NCBI GenBank assembly: GCA_943370295.1
Contig: CALRQL020000007.1
Span: 62,001 to 126,000 of the forward strand
DNA length: 64,000 bases
Direction of reading: 5' to 3'
Origin: SB11 sp943370295
GTDB taxonomy: Bacteria > Bacteroidota > Bacteroidia > UBA8524
Part shown: positions 32,015 to 41,015 of the stretch, piece after piece
Position numbering within the stretch: position 1 is the first letter of the stretch
How the letters are laid out: each line of letters begins with the position of its first letter
The notes under the pieces: generated by a model
The model's input: only the letters and a program-made list of their open reading frames with translations
The model's database searches: none
Told to the model about the DNA's origin: nothing
Translations under genes and position numbers: made by a program

Positions 32015-34624
32015 GTGAAAACAAACAAAACAACACTGCTGCGCCTTCTTCCGCTTGTTATTTTATTACTGGTAACAGTAAGCAGCAAGGCTACTGAGAT
32101 AGTTTTGCTAAACAAACAAATAACCTACAAGGCCAAACAAATTTCCCTGAAGAAAGCCCTTGCAGAAATTGGGGCTAAACACGACATAAAATTCTCATAC
32201 AGCGAAAGCATGGTGCCCGTAAGTAATCTTGTGAGCATTAACGTGCAAAACAAGCCTCTTTCGCAAGTTCTGGATGCCATACTGCACAACACAGTTACCT
32301 ACAAAGAACTGAACGGGCAAGTGGTGTTGATGCGCAAGAAAAATGCGGGCAAGCCCACGCTTACCATCAGTGGATATGTGACTGAAAAAGGCAGCGGCGA
32401 ATTGCTGTTAGGTGTAAATATATACATACCCGGTACCTCGCTGGGAACCACTACCAATGCCTATGGTTTCTATTCGCTGTCCTTACCCAAAGGAACCTAC
32501 AAACTTGCCTATTCATACATCAGTTACGAAACCCAACTGATAGATGTTGAACTTACCTCGGACAAAGAAATAAACGTTGCCCTAGACGGAATAAAAGAAG
32601 TAACTGCCGTAGAAGTTGTGGCTGAAAGTGTGGTGAAGGAGAGTAGCAAAACACAAATGAGCAGCATTGATATTCCGGTGGAGCAGATAAAAGAAATACC
32701 TGCTTTGCTGGGAGAAAAAGATGTGCTTAAAGTAATACAATTAATGCCCGGTGTACAAAAGGGCAGCGAAGGACAAAGCGGCTTTTATGTACGCGGTGGC
32801 GGTCCTGACCAAAACCTTATTATACTTGATGGTGCTCCCGTGTACAATGCCTTTCACCTTTTCGGGTTCTTTTCGTTGTTTAACGGCGATGCCTTGAAAA
32901 GCGTTGAATTGATAAAGGGTGGATTTCCTGCCCGTTACGGCGGAAGGCTTTCATCAGTGCTTGATTTGCACATGAAAGAAGGACACAAAGAAAAATACAG
33001 CGGCGAAGTAGGTATTGGCCTTATATCATCAAGGTTTACCATTGAAGGCCCGTTGAAGAAAAACAAATCATCGTTTATTGTATCAGGCCGCAGAACATAC
33101 ATTGATGCGCTTATGCAGCCGTTTATGACCGGTAACGAGAAAGGCGGGTACTACTTTTACGATTTGAACGCTAAAATAAACTACGACTTAGGCAAAAAAG
33201 ACAAAGTGTACCTAAGCGGTTATTTTGGTAAGGATAAATTTTACGCCAGCACCAATAACACCTCAACCAGAAATACTTTTAGGTTTGAGTGGGGAAATGC
33301 CACTGCTACCGCCAGATGGAACCACGAGTTTTCAAACAAACTATTTGGTAATGCATCGGCCATCTTTAGTAATTACAGGTTTTTAGTAGGAGCTACAACA
33401 GTTGAAAAATCGAGCAACAACCAATTTGAGTTGCGCTTTTATTCGCAAATCCGTGATTACGGTATTAAGTACGATTTTGATTATTACCCCGTTAACGGCC
33501 ACCATGTTAAAATGGGGGTTACTTCAACCCTGCACACGTTTACCCCAAGTGCGGTGGTATATAAAAACACTTTTGCAAACGAAAGCCTAAACTCTAAAAA
33601 GAGCATCAACGGATTTGAAAACGGTTTGTACATAGAAGATGATATGAGGTTGGGCAAACGCTTTAAGGTGAACGCCGGTATGCGTTTGAGCCACTTTAGC
33701 AATCGCAAAAAACACTACTTTAATCCTGAACCGCGTATTGCCACTGCTTACCAAGTTGGTAAAGATATGGCCGTAAAGGCATCGTTTGCTGTGATGAATC
33801 AATACATGCACTTGGTGAGTAATACCGGTATAGGCTTACCAACCGATTTGTGGGTGCCTGCAACATCAAATATCCCCCCGCAGCGCAGTATGCAAGCCGC
33901 AGCGGGTTTTGTAAAAGACTTTACCAAGCAAAACTTTGCTATAACTGTTGAAGGTTACTATAAGAAAATGAATAACATATTGGGGTATAAAGAGGGAGCT
34001 ACCTTTTTGGTGTTTGACGACCCTACCAGTGCCGATAGTTATTCGTGGGAAGAAAACGTTACAACAGGACAGGGCTGGAGTTACGGTGCTGAGTTCTTGA
34101 TTCAAAAGAAAAAGGGAAGATTTAGCGGTTGGATAGGCTACACGCTTAGCTGGACACAATTGCAGTTTGATGAACTGAATTTCGGCAGAAAGTTCTGGGC
34201 ACGTTATGACCGTCGCCACGATATATCAGTAGTAGGTATCTATAAAATCACCAAAAACGTATCACTATCAGCTACTTGGGTATACGGAACAGGGCAGGCA
34301 ATTACATTGCCCCGTGCAAACTATACAGGTGTAATGCACGACCCAACTTACGGAGCCAGCAATGTAGTTTCGTCCATTGATTTGGTAGATTATGGTGAGA
34401 AGAACAACTTCCGCATGGCTCCCTACCACCGCATGGATTTAGGCATACGAGCAGATAAAGTGCGCGAAAAATACACCCGTACTATTGAGTTTAGCTTTTA
34501 TAACGTGTATAACCGCAAAAATCCATTTTTCTATTACACATCAACTGAAAACGGGGTTACAAAGTTGAAGCAGATTTCGTTGTTCCCCATTATTCCATCT
34601 ATCTCACTTAGTTATAAATTCTAA
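32015..34624 (+). CDS. TonB-dependent receptor with STN and carboxypeptidase-regulatory-like domains
   Basis: The frame has no ATG near its start. I choose GTG 32015 (VKTNKTTLLRLLPLVILLLV), which gives a proper signal peptide; a TTG at 31982 that overlaps the FecR stop is the alternative. The order is STN (secretin/TonB short N-terminal, about 40-115: ISLKKALAEIGAKHDIKFSY), a CarbopepD_reg-like domain (about 125-210), plug (IPALLGEKDVLKVIQLMPGV, GFYVRGGGPDQNLIILDGA), and barrel ending in LSYKF with terminal Phe. The STN domain marks a signal-transducing receptor, matching the FecI/FecR pair upstream. Ligand unknown. Confidence 0.93.
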   Translation: MKTNKTTLLRLLPLVILLLVTVSSKATEIVLLNKQITYKAKQISLKKALAEIGAKHDIKFSYSESMVPVSNLVSINVQNKPLSQVLDAILHNTVTYKELNGQVVLMRKKNAGKPTLTISGYVTEKGSGELLLGVNIYIPGTSLGTTTNAYGFYSLSLPKGTYKLAYSYISYETQLIDVELTSDKEINVALDGIKEVTAVEVVAESVVKESSKTQMSSIDIPVEQIKEIPALLGEKDVLKVIQLMPGVQKGSEGQSGFYVRGGGPDQNLIILDGAPVYNAFHLFGFFSLFNGDALKSVELIKGGFPARYGGRLSSVLDLHMKEGHKEKYSGEVGIGLISSRFTIEGPLKKNKSSFIVSGRRTYIDALMQPFMTGNEKGGYYFYDLNAKINYDLGKKDKVYLSGYFGKDKFYASTNNTSTRNTFRFEWGNATATARWNHEFSNKLFGNASAIFSNYRFLVGATTVEKSSNNQFELRFYSQIRDYGIKYDFDYYPVNGHHVKMGVTSTLHTFTPSAVVYKNTFANESLNSKKSINGFENGLYIEDDMRLGKRFKVNAGMRLSHFSNRKKHYFNPEPRIATAYQVGKDMAVKASFAVMNQYMHLVSNTGIGLPTDLWVPATSNIPPQRSMQAAAGFVKDFTKQNFAITVEGYYKKMNNILGYKEGATFLVFDDPTSADSYSWEENVTTGQGWSYGAEFLIQKKKGRFSGWIGYTLSWTQLQFDELNFGRKFWARYDRRHDISVVGIYKITKNVSLSATWVYGTGQAITLPRANYTGVMHDPTYGASNVVSSIDLVDYGEKNNFRMAPYHRMDLGIRADKVREKYTRTIEFSFYNVYNRKNPFFYYTSTENGVTKLKQISLFPIIPSISLSYKF

Positions 34625-34628
34625 TCCC

Positions 34629-35534
34629 ATGATTAAATTAAAATCAGCGATAATTAATGTCACCGCATTATTGGTTTGCATGGGCTTTGCATCGTGCGAG
34701 CAAGATGCCGTAAATGTGGATATACCTATTATTGAGCCTAAATTGGTACTGCAAAGTTTTATATCACCCCAAGATACACAGATAAAGGTATATGTAAGCC
34801 TTTCAAGGCCGGTTTACAACAATAACATAAAAAACAACGATTGGATTAAGGATGCCGATGTAAAAATTTCGGACGGGTTAACTACCAAACAACTTTTGTT
34901 TGATGGCTTATCAGGTACCCGATATATACTTAATGCCTCACAAATGCCTATTGTGGCGGGTAGAACCTATACACTTATGGTTAACACAAAAGACGGACGT
35001 AGTGCAAAGGCTACCTGCACAGTTCCGTATCCTACTGATACAGCATCTCTTAGTTATAAATGGGATACTACTGCCAACAGAAATGATAATGATGGGAATA
35101 TAGCAAGAACGGTAAGGCTGAATATGAGCTGGAATGATATAGCAGGAGGAATTAATTATTACAGAGCGGGAGCGTCTGTACGTGTGATTGAAACCACCGG
35201 AGCACCTAACGAAACCTTACAAAATATGTATGGTCCTTCGTATAGCGATTTGCAAACGGATAAGAATAAAGACGGTCAAAAAATGACCATAAATGACTTA
35301 TCAGCAGAGGTTAACGAGCAAATCGGCGGAACAGTAGTGGGCTTCTCATTCAGGCCGGTGGGCATCAGAATACACTTGCTTTCGTGTGATGAAAATTACT
35401 ACAAGTACCACATAAGTGCCGTAAACAATGGTTCTGATCCATTTTCTGAACCTACCTTGGTGTTTAGTAACGTGCAAGGCGGGTTGGGCTGTTTTGGTGC
35501 CTACAATGGGTTTATAAAGATAATTAGTTTTTAA
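34629..35534 (+). CDS. DUF4249 lipoprotein
   Basis: The 301-residue product has a lipoprotein signal with lipobox FASC (MIKLKSAIINVTALLVCMGF, then ASCEQDAVNVDI). The rest follows DUF4249: IEPKLVLQSFISPQDTQIKV, IKDADVKISDGLTTKQLLFD, AGRTYTLMVNTKDGRSAKAT, and LLSCDENYYKYHISAVNNGS near the end. These lipoproteins are typically encoded right after a TonB receptor, as here (four bases after its stop), and may form an outer-membrane pair with it. The last 11 bases overlap the convergent gene on the other strand. Confidence 0.85.
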   Translation: MIKLKSAIINVTALLVCMGFASCEQDAVNVDIPIIEPKLVLQSFISPQDTQIKVYVSLSRPVYNNNIKNNDWIKDADVKISDGLTTKQLLFDGLSGTRYILNASQMPIVAGRTYTLMVNTKDGRSAKATCTVPYPTDTASLSYKWDTTANRNDNDGNIARTVRLNMSWNDIAGGINYYRAGASVRVIETTGAPNETLQNMYGPSYSDLQTDKNKDGQKMTINDLSAEVNEQIGGTVVGFSFRPVGIRIHLLSCDENYYKYHISAVNNGSDPFSEPTLVFSNVQGGLGCFGAYNGFIKIISF

Positions 35535-36531
35535 CCCCGCGTTTTGCTGTAAACAGCCATACAAGCGCAATAATCCCTATTACAGTATTATATACCAATT
35601 GTGTACCGTGGTTTAGTGTGGCGTAGGCCAGTGTGTTTACGCCGCTAATACTATACATTACCAATAACTGACCCACCAAAAAGTGATATAAGCCTGCACC
35701 GCCTGCTTGTATAGGCAACGATTTAGCAATGGCTCCCACAGCCATTACTGTAAATGCAGCAGCAACGGTAAGGTTTTGGGTAGCATCAAAGGCAAAAAAC
35801 CACAAATAACTGGTTAAGAAATAGCTAAACCATATCAATGTGGTATAAAGCAAAAACAGCAGCGGTTTTTTAAGGCTGAAAATACTTACCAGGCCCTCAA
35901 CTATACCTCTGATAAACAGCACCATTTTATTGGCAGCATTCAACTTTTTAAGCCTTTTGGCAATTAATAGCAACGTTGCCAATCCTACAATTCCGGTTAC
36001 TGCCAATCCTATAAACAGGTGCAGCGCTTTGCCGCCGGTTTTATCATTTATAGGACTAAAAATATGCGTTGTAAAAAAATCACCCAAAAAAGCAGCTTGA
36101 AGGCCGAAAGCAAGAGCCACGCAAAGTAATAAGCATACCAAATCAACGGCACGCTCAGTAAACACAGTGCCAAAGCTTTTAGCAAAAGGTATTTTGGCGG
36201 TTTCTTGCAACGATATACAACGGCTTAATTCGCCCACGCGGGGGGTACCAATGTTTACAAAATAGCCATACATTAACCCAAAAAACGATTGACTAAAGGT
36301 AGGTTTGTGAGCTACCGGCTCAAGTAACAGTTGCCAGCGCAAAGCACGTGCAGTGCTACCCAGCAGGCTTGAGCAAAGTACAGGTATCACCCATATATAA
36401 TCAGCATTCTTAAGCTCGGTCCCCAGTGCTTGCAAGTCTTTGCCTGCAAACGCATAGTACAACGATACTGCTGCTAAAACAGCAAACGCACCATTAATAA
36501 GCCACGATTGAAACTTTTTGGTATCCTTCAC
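35524..36531 (-). CDS. Flippase-like integral membrane protein (LPG_synthase_TM family)
   Basis: The 335-residue product has about eight membrane segments and the family's conserved stretches: LGSTARALRWQLLLEPVAHK, FGLMYGYFVNIGTPRVGELS, RCISLQETAKIPFAKSFGTV, FTERAVDLVCLLLCVALAF and SLPIQAGGAGLYHFLVGQL. Members of this family are homologous to the membrane domain of lysylphosphatidylglycerol synthase and include lipid flippases. The start is GTG at 36531; no ATG is available nearby. It is a single gene next to the CarH-like gene, not an obvious part of it. Confidence 0.88.
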   Translation of the reverse strand: MKDTKKFQSWLINGAFAVLAAVSLYYAFAGKDLQALGTELKNADYIWVIPVLCSSLLGSTARALRWQLLLEPVAHKPTFSQSFFGLMYGYFVNIGTPRVGELSRCISLQETAKIPFAKSFGTVFTERAVDLVCLLLCVALAFGLQAAFLGDFFTTHIFSPINDKTGGKALHLFIGLAVTGIVGLATLLLIAKRLKKLNAANKMVLFIRGIVEGLVSIFSLKKPLLFLLYTTLIWFSYFLTSYLWFFAFDATQNLTVAAAFTVMAVGAIAKSLPIQAGGAGLYHFLVGQLLVMYSISGVNTLAYATLNHGTQLVYNTVIGIIALVWLFTAKRGVKN

Positions 36532-36599
36532 AAAACAAAAACGGCAACTATTTGCCGCAGCCCAAAAATATAAGATTTTAGCGGGATAAGAAAAGAAGC

Positions 36600-37493
36600 C
36601 TACTTAACGGGCGCAGCCTCAACCAGTTCAGACAATTGGTTCACATCTTTAAGTGCTTGCACATTGTACGGAAAAACAAGCGAAGTGTTGTTAAGCACCA
36701 AGTATCCGGTTAGCAAAATGGTGGTATCGGGCCAAAATTTCGAGAGTTTATCAATAAATTCCTGTACTCCTTGCTCGGCTAACGATGAAGTGATTGACGA
36801 CAGCACATAATCGGGCTCGTAAAAATCAAACAACTTATTCAAATCGTCGTAGGGGAGGTTTTGCCCTAAATATACCACCCTGTGCCCGCGGGCGCGCAGG
36901 TAATAATTGGCAAACAACAATCCTATTTCATGCGATTCTCCTTCCGGCAAAAACAACAAAAACTTTTTAGCATCAGGATGTTGCTTACCGGTTTGTGCGT
37001 CAATAGCAACGTACAGTTTCTGACGGATAAGGTTGGTAATAAAGTGCTCGTGGGCAGGATGTACTGCCTCTGTCATCCACAGCACTCCAATTTGGTGTAG
37101 AAACGGGAAAACTACTTGCGTAATCGTTTCCTCAAGGCCCAATTTTAAAATATTTGACGACAAGATGGTATTGAATCCCTGCTCATCCAAGCTGAACATG
37201 GCAGAAATCAGAGCCTTTACTTGTGCAGAGTGTGGCGAGTCTTTCTCAGAAACCAACAGCACCATCTCACGAATTTTGTCGCGAGACATTTTTGCAATCT
37301 CTGAAATTTTGATGCCGTAATTATTTAAAATGGAAACATTAAGGATAAAACGCAAATCTTCATCATCGTAATATCGAATGTTTGTATCCGTACGCTTGGG
37401 CACCACAAGGTTGTAACGCTGCTCCCAAATGCGCAGTGTGTGTGCCTTAATGCCGGTGATACACTCTATATCCTTTATTGAAAAACGAGTCAT
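36600..37493 (-). CDS. MerR-family regulator with cobalamin-binding domain (CarH/LitR type)
   Basis: Start at ATG 37493 (MTRFSIKDIECITGIKAHTL, 297 residues). Residues 1-70 are a MerR winged helix (RIWEQRYNLVVPKRTDTNIR). A four-helix cap follows with the family's W-x9-EH motif, W139 and E149-H150 (LWMTEAVHPAHEHFITN). The B12-binding Rossmann part has ExHxxG as E186-S-H188-E-I-G191, with H188 the expected lower cobalt ligand. CarH uses a His right after the Trp for its light adduct; here it is Met140. In CarH, adenosylcobalamin holds a DNA-binding tetramer that light breaks. It is divergent from a photolyase operon, so it probably represses it in the dark. Confidence 0.9.
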   Translation of the reverse strand: MTRFSIKDIECITGIKAHTLRIWEQRYNLVVPKRTDTNIRYYDDEDLRFILNVSILNNYGIKISEIAKMSRDKIREMVLLVSEKDSPHSAQVKALISAMFSLDEQGFNTILSSNILKLGLEETITQVVFPFLHQIGVLWMTEAVHPAHEHFITNLIRQKLYVAIDAQTGKQHPDAKKFLLFLPEGESHEIGLLFANYYLRARGHRVVYLGQNLPYDDLNKLFDFYEPDYVLSSITSSLAEQGVQEFIDKLSKFWPDTTILLTGYLVLNNTSLVFPYNVQALKDVNQLSELVEAAPVK

Positions 37494-37533
37494 TGATTTC
37501 CTCTGTATATAGCACAAACACTTAAGGGGCTTG

Positions 37534-37567
37534 TTTGTTCTTTAGTTGCTGTAAAAAATTACTTTTG
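37534..37567 (+). promoter_or_regulatory. Promoter of the epimerase-photolyase operon
   Basis: TTTG at 37534-37537 and TACTTTTG at 37560-37567 are 22 bases apart, fitting the -33/-7 pattern. The leader to ATG 37645 is about 70 bases. Next to the -7 box, TTTG-ttcgaag-CAAA forms a small inverted repeat (37564-37578) that is a candidate site for the MerR regulator encoded divergently. Confidence 0.6.
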
Positions 37568-37644
37568 TTCGAAGCAAATTACAGCCAAACTCCTATACCG
37601 CACAGATTTTTAAAAAGATATAATTTACAATTTATTAACACCTG

Positions 37645-38568
37645 ATGAAAAACATATTGATAACCGGCGGCTCAGGCTTGGTGGGCAGTGCCCTAACTGC
37701 TTTGCTACAGCAAAAAGGATACAGGGTAGCACACTTGGGTCGTAAGGAAAATTTGAGCGGTTTAATAAAAACCTACCGCTGGGATTACAAAACAGGTGAA
37801 ATAGATGTAAAAGCCTTTGACGGGGTTGAGGTGATTATTAACCTTGCAGGGGCAAGTGTGGCCGGCGGCCGCTGGACAAGTGCTTACAAGCAAGAAATAT
37901 ACAACAGCCGTGTACTATCAACCCGCTTGCTGTATGAAACCATTAAAAACCACCAACTGCCGGTAAAAAAAATAATTTCTGCATCTGCTACCGGCTATTA
38001 CGGCGATAGTTTGCAATTGGTGGATGAAAATACGCCGTCGTCAAACGATTTCTTGTCAAAAGTTTGTGCCGATTGGGAGTCGGAAGCTAAAAAGATAGAA
38101 AGCCTTGGCATACCCCTTACCATTTTGAGAATAGGGATTGTATTATCAGCCAAAGGAGGTTTTGTGCCCGAGATGGCAAAGCCTATAAAAATGGGTTTTG
38201 GCACGGTGTTGGGCAGCGGCAAACAGCAAATAAGCTGGATACACATTAACGATTTATGCGGCATTGTGCTAAAAGCTATTACTGATGATGGATTTACGGG
38301 CCCTTATAACTGCGTTACCCCTAATCCTACTACCAATGCCCAAGCCACAAAGCTATTTGCAAAATTATTACGCAAACCTTTGTGGTTGCCTAATGCACCA
38401 GCGTTTGCACTTAAAATTATTTTGGGAGGCATGAGCTATGAATTGCTGGTAAACCACAATGTATCAGCCAAAAAGCTTATAGGTGCCGGATATGAATTTA
38501 TTTATACGGATTTTGAAACTGCTTTGAGGGAAGCACTAACCAACAATTTATATGGGAACAGAACTTAG
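37645..38568 (+). CDS. TIGR01777-family NAD-dependent epimerase
   Basis: The 307-residue product has the extended-SDR nucleotide motif ILITGGSGLVGSALTALLQ and TIGR01777 signatures: VIINLAGASVAGGRWTSAYK, IYNSRVLSTRLLYETIK, SASATGYYGDS, LSKVCADWESEAKKIESLGI and WIHINDLCGIV. The C-terminal DUF1731 region reads PLWLPNAPAFALKIILGGM. The reaction of this family is not established. It overlaps the photolyase start by 17 bases, so the two are one operon, in the pattern seen where such epimerases accompany photolyases in light-response clusters. Confidence 0.92.
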   Translation: MKNILITGGSGLVGSALTALLQQKGYRVAHLGRKENLSGLIKTYRWDYKTGEIDVKAFDGVEVIINLAGASVAGGRWTSAYKQEIYNSRVLSTRLLYETIKNHQLPVKKIISASATGYYGDSLQLVDENTPSSNDFLSKVCADWESEAKKIESLGIPLTILRIGIVLSAKGGFVPEMAKPIKMGFGTVLGSGKQQISWIHINDLCGIVLKAITDDGFTGPYNCVTPNPTTNAQATKLFAKLLRKPLWLPNAPAFALKIILGGMSYELLVNHNVSAKKLIGAGYEFIYTDFETALREALTNNLYGNRT

Positions 38569-39880
38569 TGTATTTTGGTTTAGGCGTGATTTAAGACTTA
38601 GCGATAATGCCGGATTATATCATGCACTAAAATCGGGCTTACCCGTATTGCCTGTTTTTATTTTTGACAGAAATATACTGGATAAGCTGGAAGACAGGGC
38701 AGATAAAAGGGTGATGTTTATACACCAAGCCTTGCAACATTTAAAAACCGAGTTGCAAGAGATGGGCAGCACTTTGCAGGTATACCACGGTAACCCGCTT
38801 GATGTGTGGAAGGAGATAACCACCACCTATGCCGTTAAAAAAGTATTTACCAACCACGATTATGAGCCCTACGCCAACGAACGGGACAAGCAAATAGGTG
38901 ATTTTTTGAACAGTAGGGGAATTTCGTTCAGTACTTACAAAGACCAAGTTATTTTTGAGAAAGATGAAGTACTGAAACCCGATGGTACGCCCTATACGGT
39001 ATATACCCCATACAGTAAAGTATGGAAAAGCCGCCTCAACAGTTTTTTCTTGAAACCTTACCCAACCGAACGGTATTACGAGAACTTTATAAAGGCGCCT
39101 TCATCTTCTTTAATATCAATTGAAGAACTGGGTTTTTTGCCTACTGATACTTTATTTCCGCCCACAGTAGTTTCGCAGGAATTGATTAAAAACTACGCAA
39201 ACACCCGCGATATACCGGGAATACACGGTACATCGCGGCTAAGTGTACATTACAGATTTGGTACGGTGAGTATAAGGGAAAAAGCAGCTAAAGCCCAGCC
39301 ATTAAGCGAGAAGTACTTTAATGAGCTTATTTGGCGTGAGTTCTACATGAGCATTTTGCATCATTACCCGCACGTGGTGGGTAATTCATTTAGGCCCGAG
39401 TATGATGCAATACAGTGGAATAACGACGAAGCACAATTTAAATGCTGGTGTGAGGGAAAAACCGGCTATCCAATGGTGGATGCCGGAATGCGTGAGTTGA
39501 ACGAAACAGGGTATATGCACAACCGCGTGCGCATGGTAGTAGCAAGTTTTTTAACCAAGCATTTGTTAATTGATTGGCGCTGGGGCGAGGCTTATTTCGC
39601 AAAAAAACTCATTGATTTTGAACTTGCCAGCAATAACGGCGGGTGGCAATGGGCCGCAGGCTGCGGGGTTGATGCAGCGCCGTATTTCCGCGTGTTTAAT
39701 CCTGAGTTACAATTACTGAAGTTTGATCCACAATTGATTTATGTGCGCCGTTGGGTGCCCGAGTATGGAACACCGCTATATCCCGGCCCGATGATTGACC
39801 ACAAAGTTGCTCGCGAACGTTGCTTGCAGGCATATCAATCAGCCCTAAAAAACCCAAACTTAAGCTTGCCTGCACAGTAA
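38552..39880 (+). CDS. phrB: Cryptochrome/photolyase-family protein (probable CPD photolyase)
   Basis: The 442-residue product has the N-terminal antenna Rossmann domain (WFRRDLRLSDNAGLYHALKS, LPVFIFDRNIL) and a C-terminal FAD domain with GTSRLSVHYRFGTVSIRE, NELIWREFYMSILHHYP, WCEGKTGYPMVDAGMRELNE, MHNRVRMVVASFLTKHLLID and DFELASNNGGWQWAAGCGVD. The length and these motifs are those of class I DNA photolyases, which repair UV pyrimidine dimers with blue light. A cryptochrome role cannot be excluded. It is second in the operon after the epimerase and lies opposite the CarH-like repressor, so it is likely light-induced. Confidence 0.92.
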   Translation: MGTELSVFWFRRDLRLSDNAGLYHALKSGLPVLPVFIFDRNILDKLEDRADKRVMFIHQALQHLKTELQEMGSTLQVYHGNPLDVWKEITTTYAVKKVFTNHDYEPYANERDKQIGDFLNSRGISFSTYKDQVIFEKDEVLKPDGTPYTVYTPYSKVWKSRLNSFFLKPYPTERYYENFIKAPSSSLISIEELGFLPTDTLFPPTVVSQELIKNYANTRDIPGIHGTSRLSVHYRFGTVSIREKAAKAQPLSEKYFNELIWREFYMSILHHYPHVVGNSFRPEYDAIQWNNDEAQFKCWCEGKTGYPMVDAGMRELNETGYMHNRVRMVVASFLTKHLLIDWRWGEAYFAKKLIDFELASNNGGWQWAAGCGVDAAPYFRVFNPELQLLKFDPQLIYVRRWVPEYGTPLYPGPMIDHKVARERCLQAYQSALKNPNLSLPAQ

Positions 39881-40030
39881 GCCAAAAAAACCGTTTCGTT
39901 ATGCATCCACGCTTCGGAGGTTAAAAGTCCAACGTCTCGGTGAAATAAATTTTCGCTTTACCGCGAATGATTACATACTTAAAGCAAGGATCTTCGCATT
40001 ACTGACTTGTCTAAAGGCAATACATATAAA

Positions 40031-40060
40031 CATAAAACCCGCAATTACGCGGGTTTTATG
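40031..40060. terminator. Bidirectional terminator between convergent genes
   Basis: CATAAAACCCGC / GCGGGTTTTATG (40031-40042, 40049-40060) with loop AATTAC. T-rich ends on both strands suit termination of the photolyase operon (+) and the PQ-loop gene (-). Confidence 0.85.
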
Positions 40061-40095
40061 AGTATGCTCTGTATTAATAATGTTTAATGTAAATA

Positions 40096-40710
40096 TCAGC
40101 GGGTTGTTTTTACGCTTTGGTAAAAGTAATTGGCTGAACGGTATTTAAGCACGTTGATGTACACCAATGCAGCAGTAGGAAATACTACCAGATTAGGAAG
40201 TACTAACAACATATTTTCAGTAAGGTGGCCGTATGCCAACCAGCTTAAACTTGCAAAGGCCATTAGCAGGTAACTAAGCCCTGAAACTCCGGTGGCTTCG
40301 CGTTGACGAATCATTTTAAACCCTTGTGGTATCACCATAAAACTTGATACAATCCCGCCAAAATATCCGAAAGTATCTTTGGGTAAAAACAAGGCGCAAC
40401 AAGCAAGGCCTGCCGCAAATACTATAGATGTTATGGAAATTCGTAATTTATTAACCCCTGCTTTTTGCACAATGAGCAACAGAACCACAAGGTTTGATAA
40501 AAACAAAAATAAATAAGCCGATTGCACAGCAATATTTGCCGAGAAAAATCCAAATAACAACATAGAAAGGCTGCTGAAAACCATCAACACAGTGGTGATG
40601 CCCGAAACCGCTTTGGGCGAGTTTGAAAGATATACTTTAACTACTTGCGGCACACTATATACAACTGTTAAAAAAACAGCCAATATTTCAAAAATCTCTT
40701 TTGGTTCCAT
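40096..40710 (-). CDS. PQ-loop repeat membrane protein (SWEET/SemiSWEET-like duplication)
   Basis: Start at ATG 40710 (MEPKEIFEILAVFLTVVYSV, 204 residues). Two PQ-loop repeats are visible: SVPQVVKVYLSNSPKAVSG and MVIPQGFKMIRQREATGVSG, each followed by about three membrane helices, with a linking helix in between, giving seven segments as in SWEET transporters. SWEET and SemiSWEET proteins are sugar uniporters, but PQ-loop proteins can move other solutes. A single-gene unit that ends at the shared terminator. The substrate is unknown. Confidence 0.85.
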   Translation of the reverse strand: MEPKEIFEILAVFLTVVYSVPQVVKVYLSNSPKAVSGITTVLMVFSSLSMLLFGFFSANIAVQSAYLFLFLSNLVVLLLIVQKAGVNKLRISITSIVFAAGLACCALFLPKDTFGYFGGIVSSFMVIPQGFKMIRQREATGVSGLSYLLMAFASLSWLAYGHLTENMLLVLPNLVVFPTAALVYINVLKYRSANYFYQSVKTTR

Positions 40711-41015
40711 CAACAAATAAAGTCCTCAGTAATATTCCTAAATAGCAAATTAACATTCCATTATAGTTAGTTAGCTTCTGTAAAAACCCAGGTAATGTTC
40801 CTAAATGCAATACGAAAGTAGAGGAGTGGTGGTTGCTGCTGAAATGGTTTTACACCAATGGGGTATATTTTATGTGAGTGGGCATGAAACACTGATGATC
40901 TTCGCTAATGGGTGAAAGTTATCAGGCTAAATAAGCCTTTAAGCTCTTATAAAGGCATACAAAAAGACAATACGGCATTGCCCTGCTGTGCAAACAGATG
41001 TGCAAAAACATCTGT
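40711..41015. other. Intergenic stretch without a gene
   Basis: About 300 bases between the PQ-loop start and the stop of the peptidase gene. It contains a short imperfect direct repeat, TATTCCTAAATAGCAAA near 40733 and TGTTCCTAAATGCAATA near 40796. A hairpin AAACAGATG / CATCTGTTT at 40992-41017 overlaps the peptidase stop codon. No frame or RNA signature is evident. Confidence 0.6.

Noticed and set aside
39881..40030. tRNA-like sequence after the photolyase gene
   Set aside because: No cloverleaf can be drawn: the T-arm and acceptor pairs are missing.
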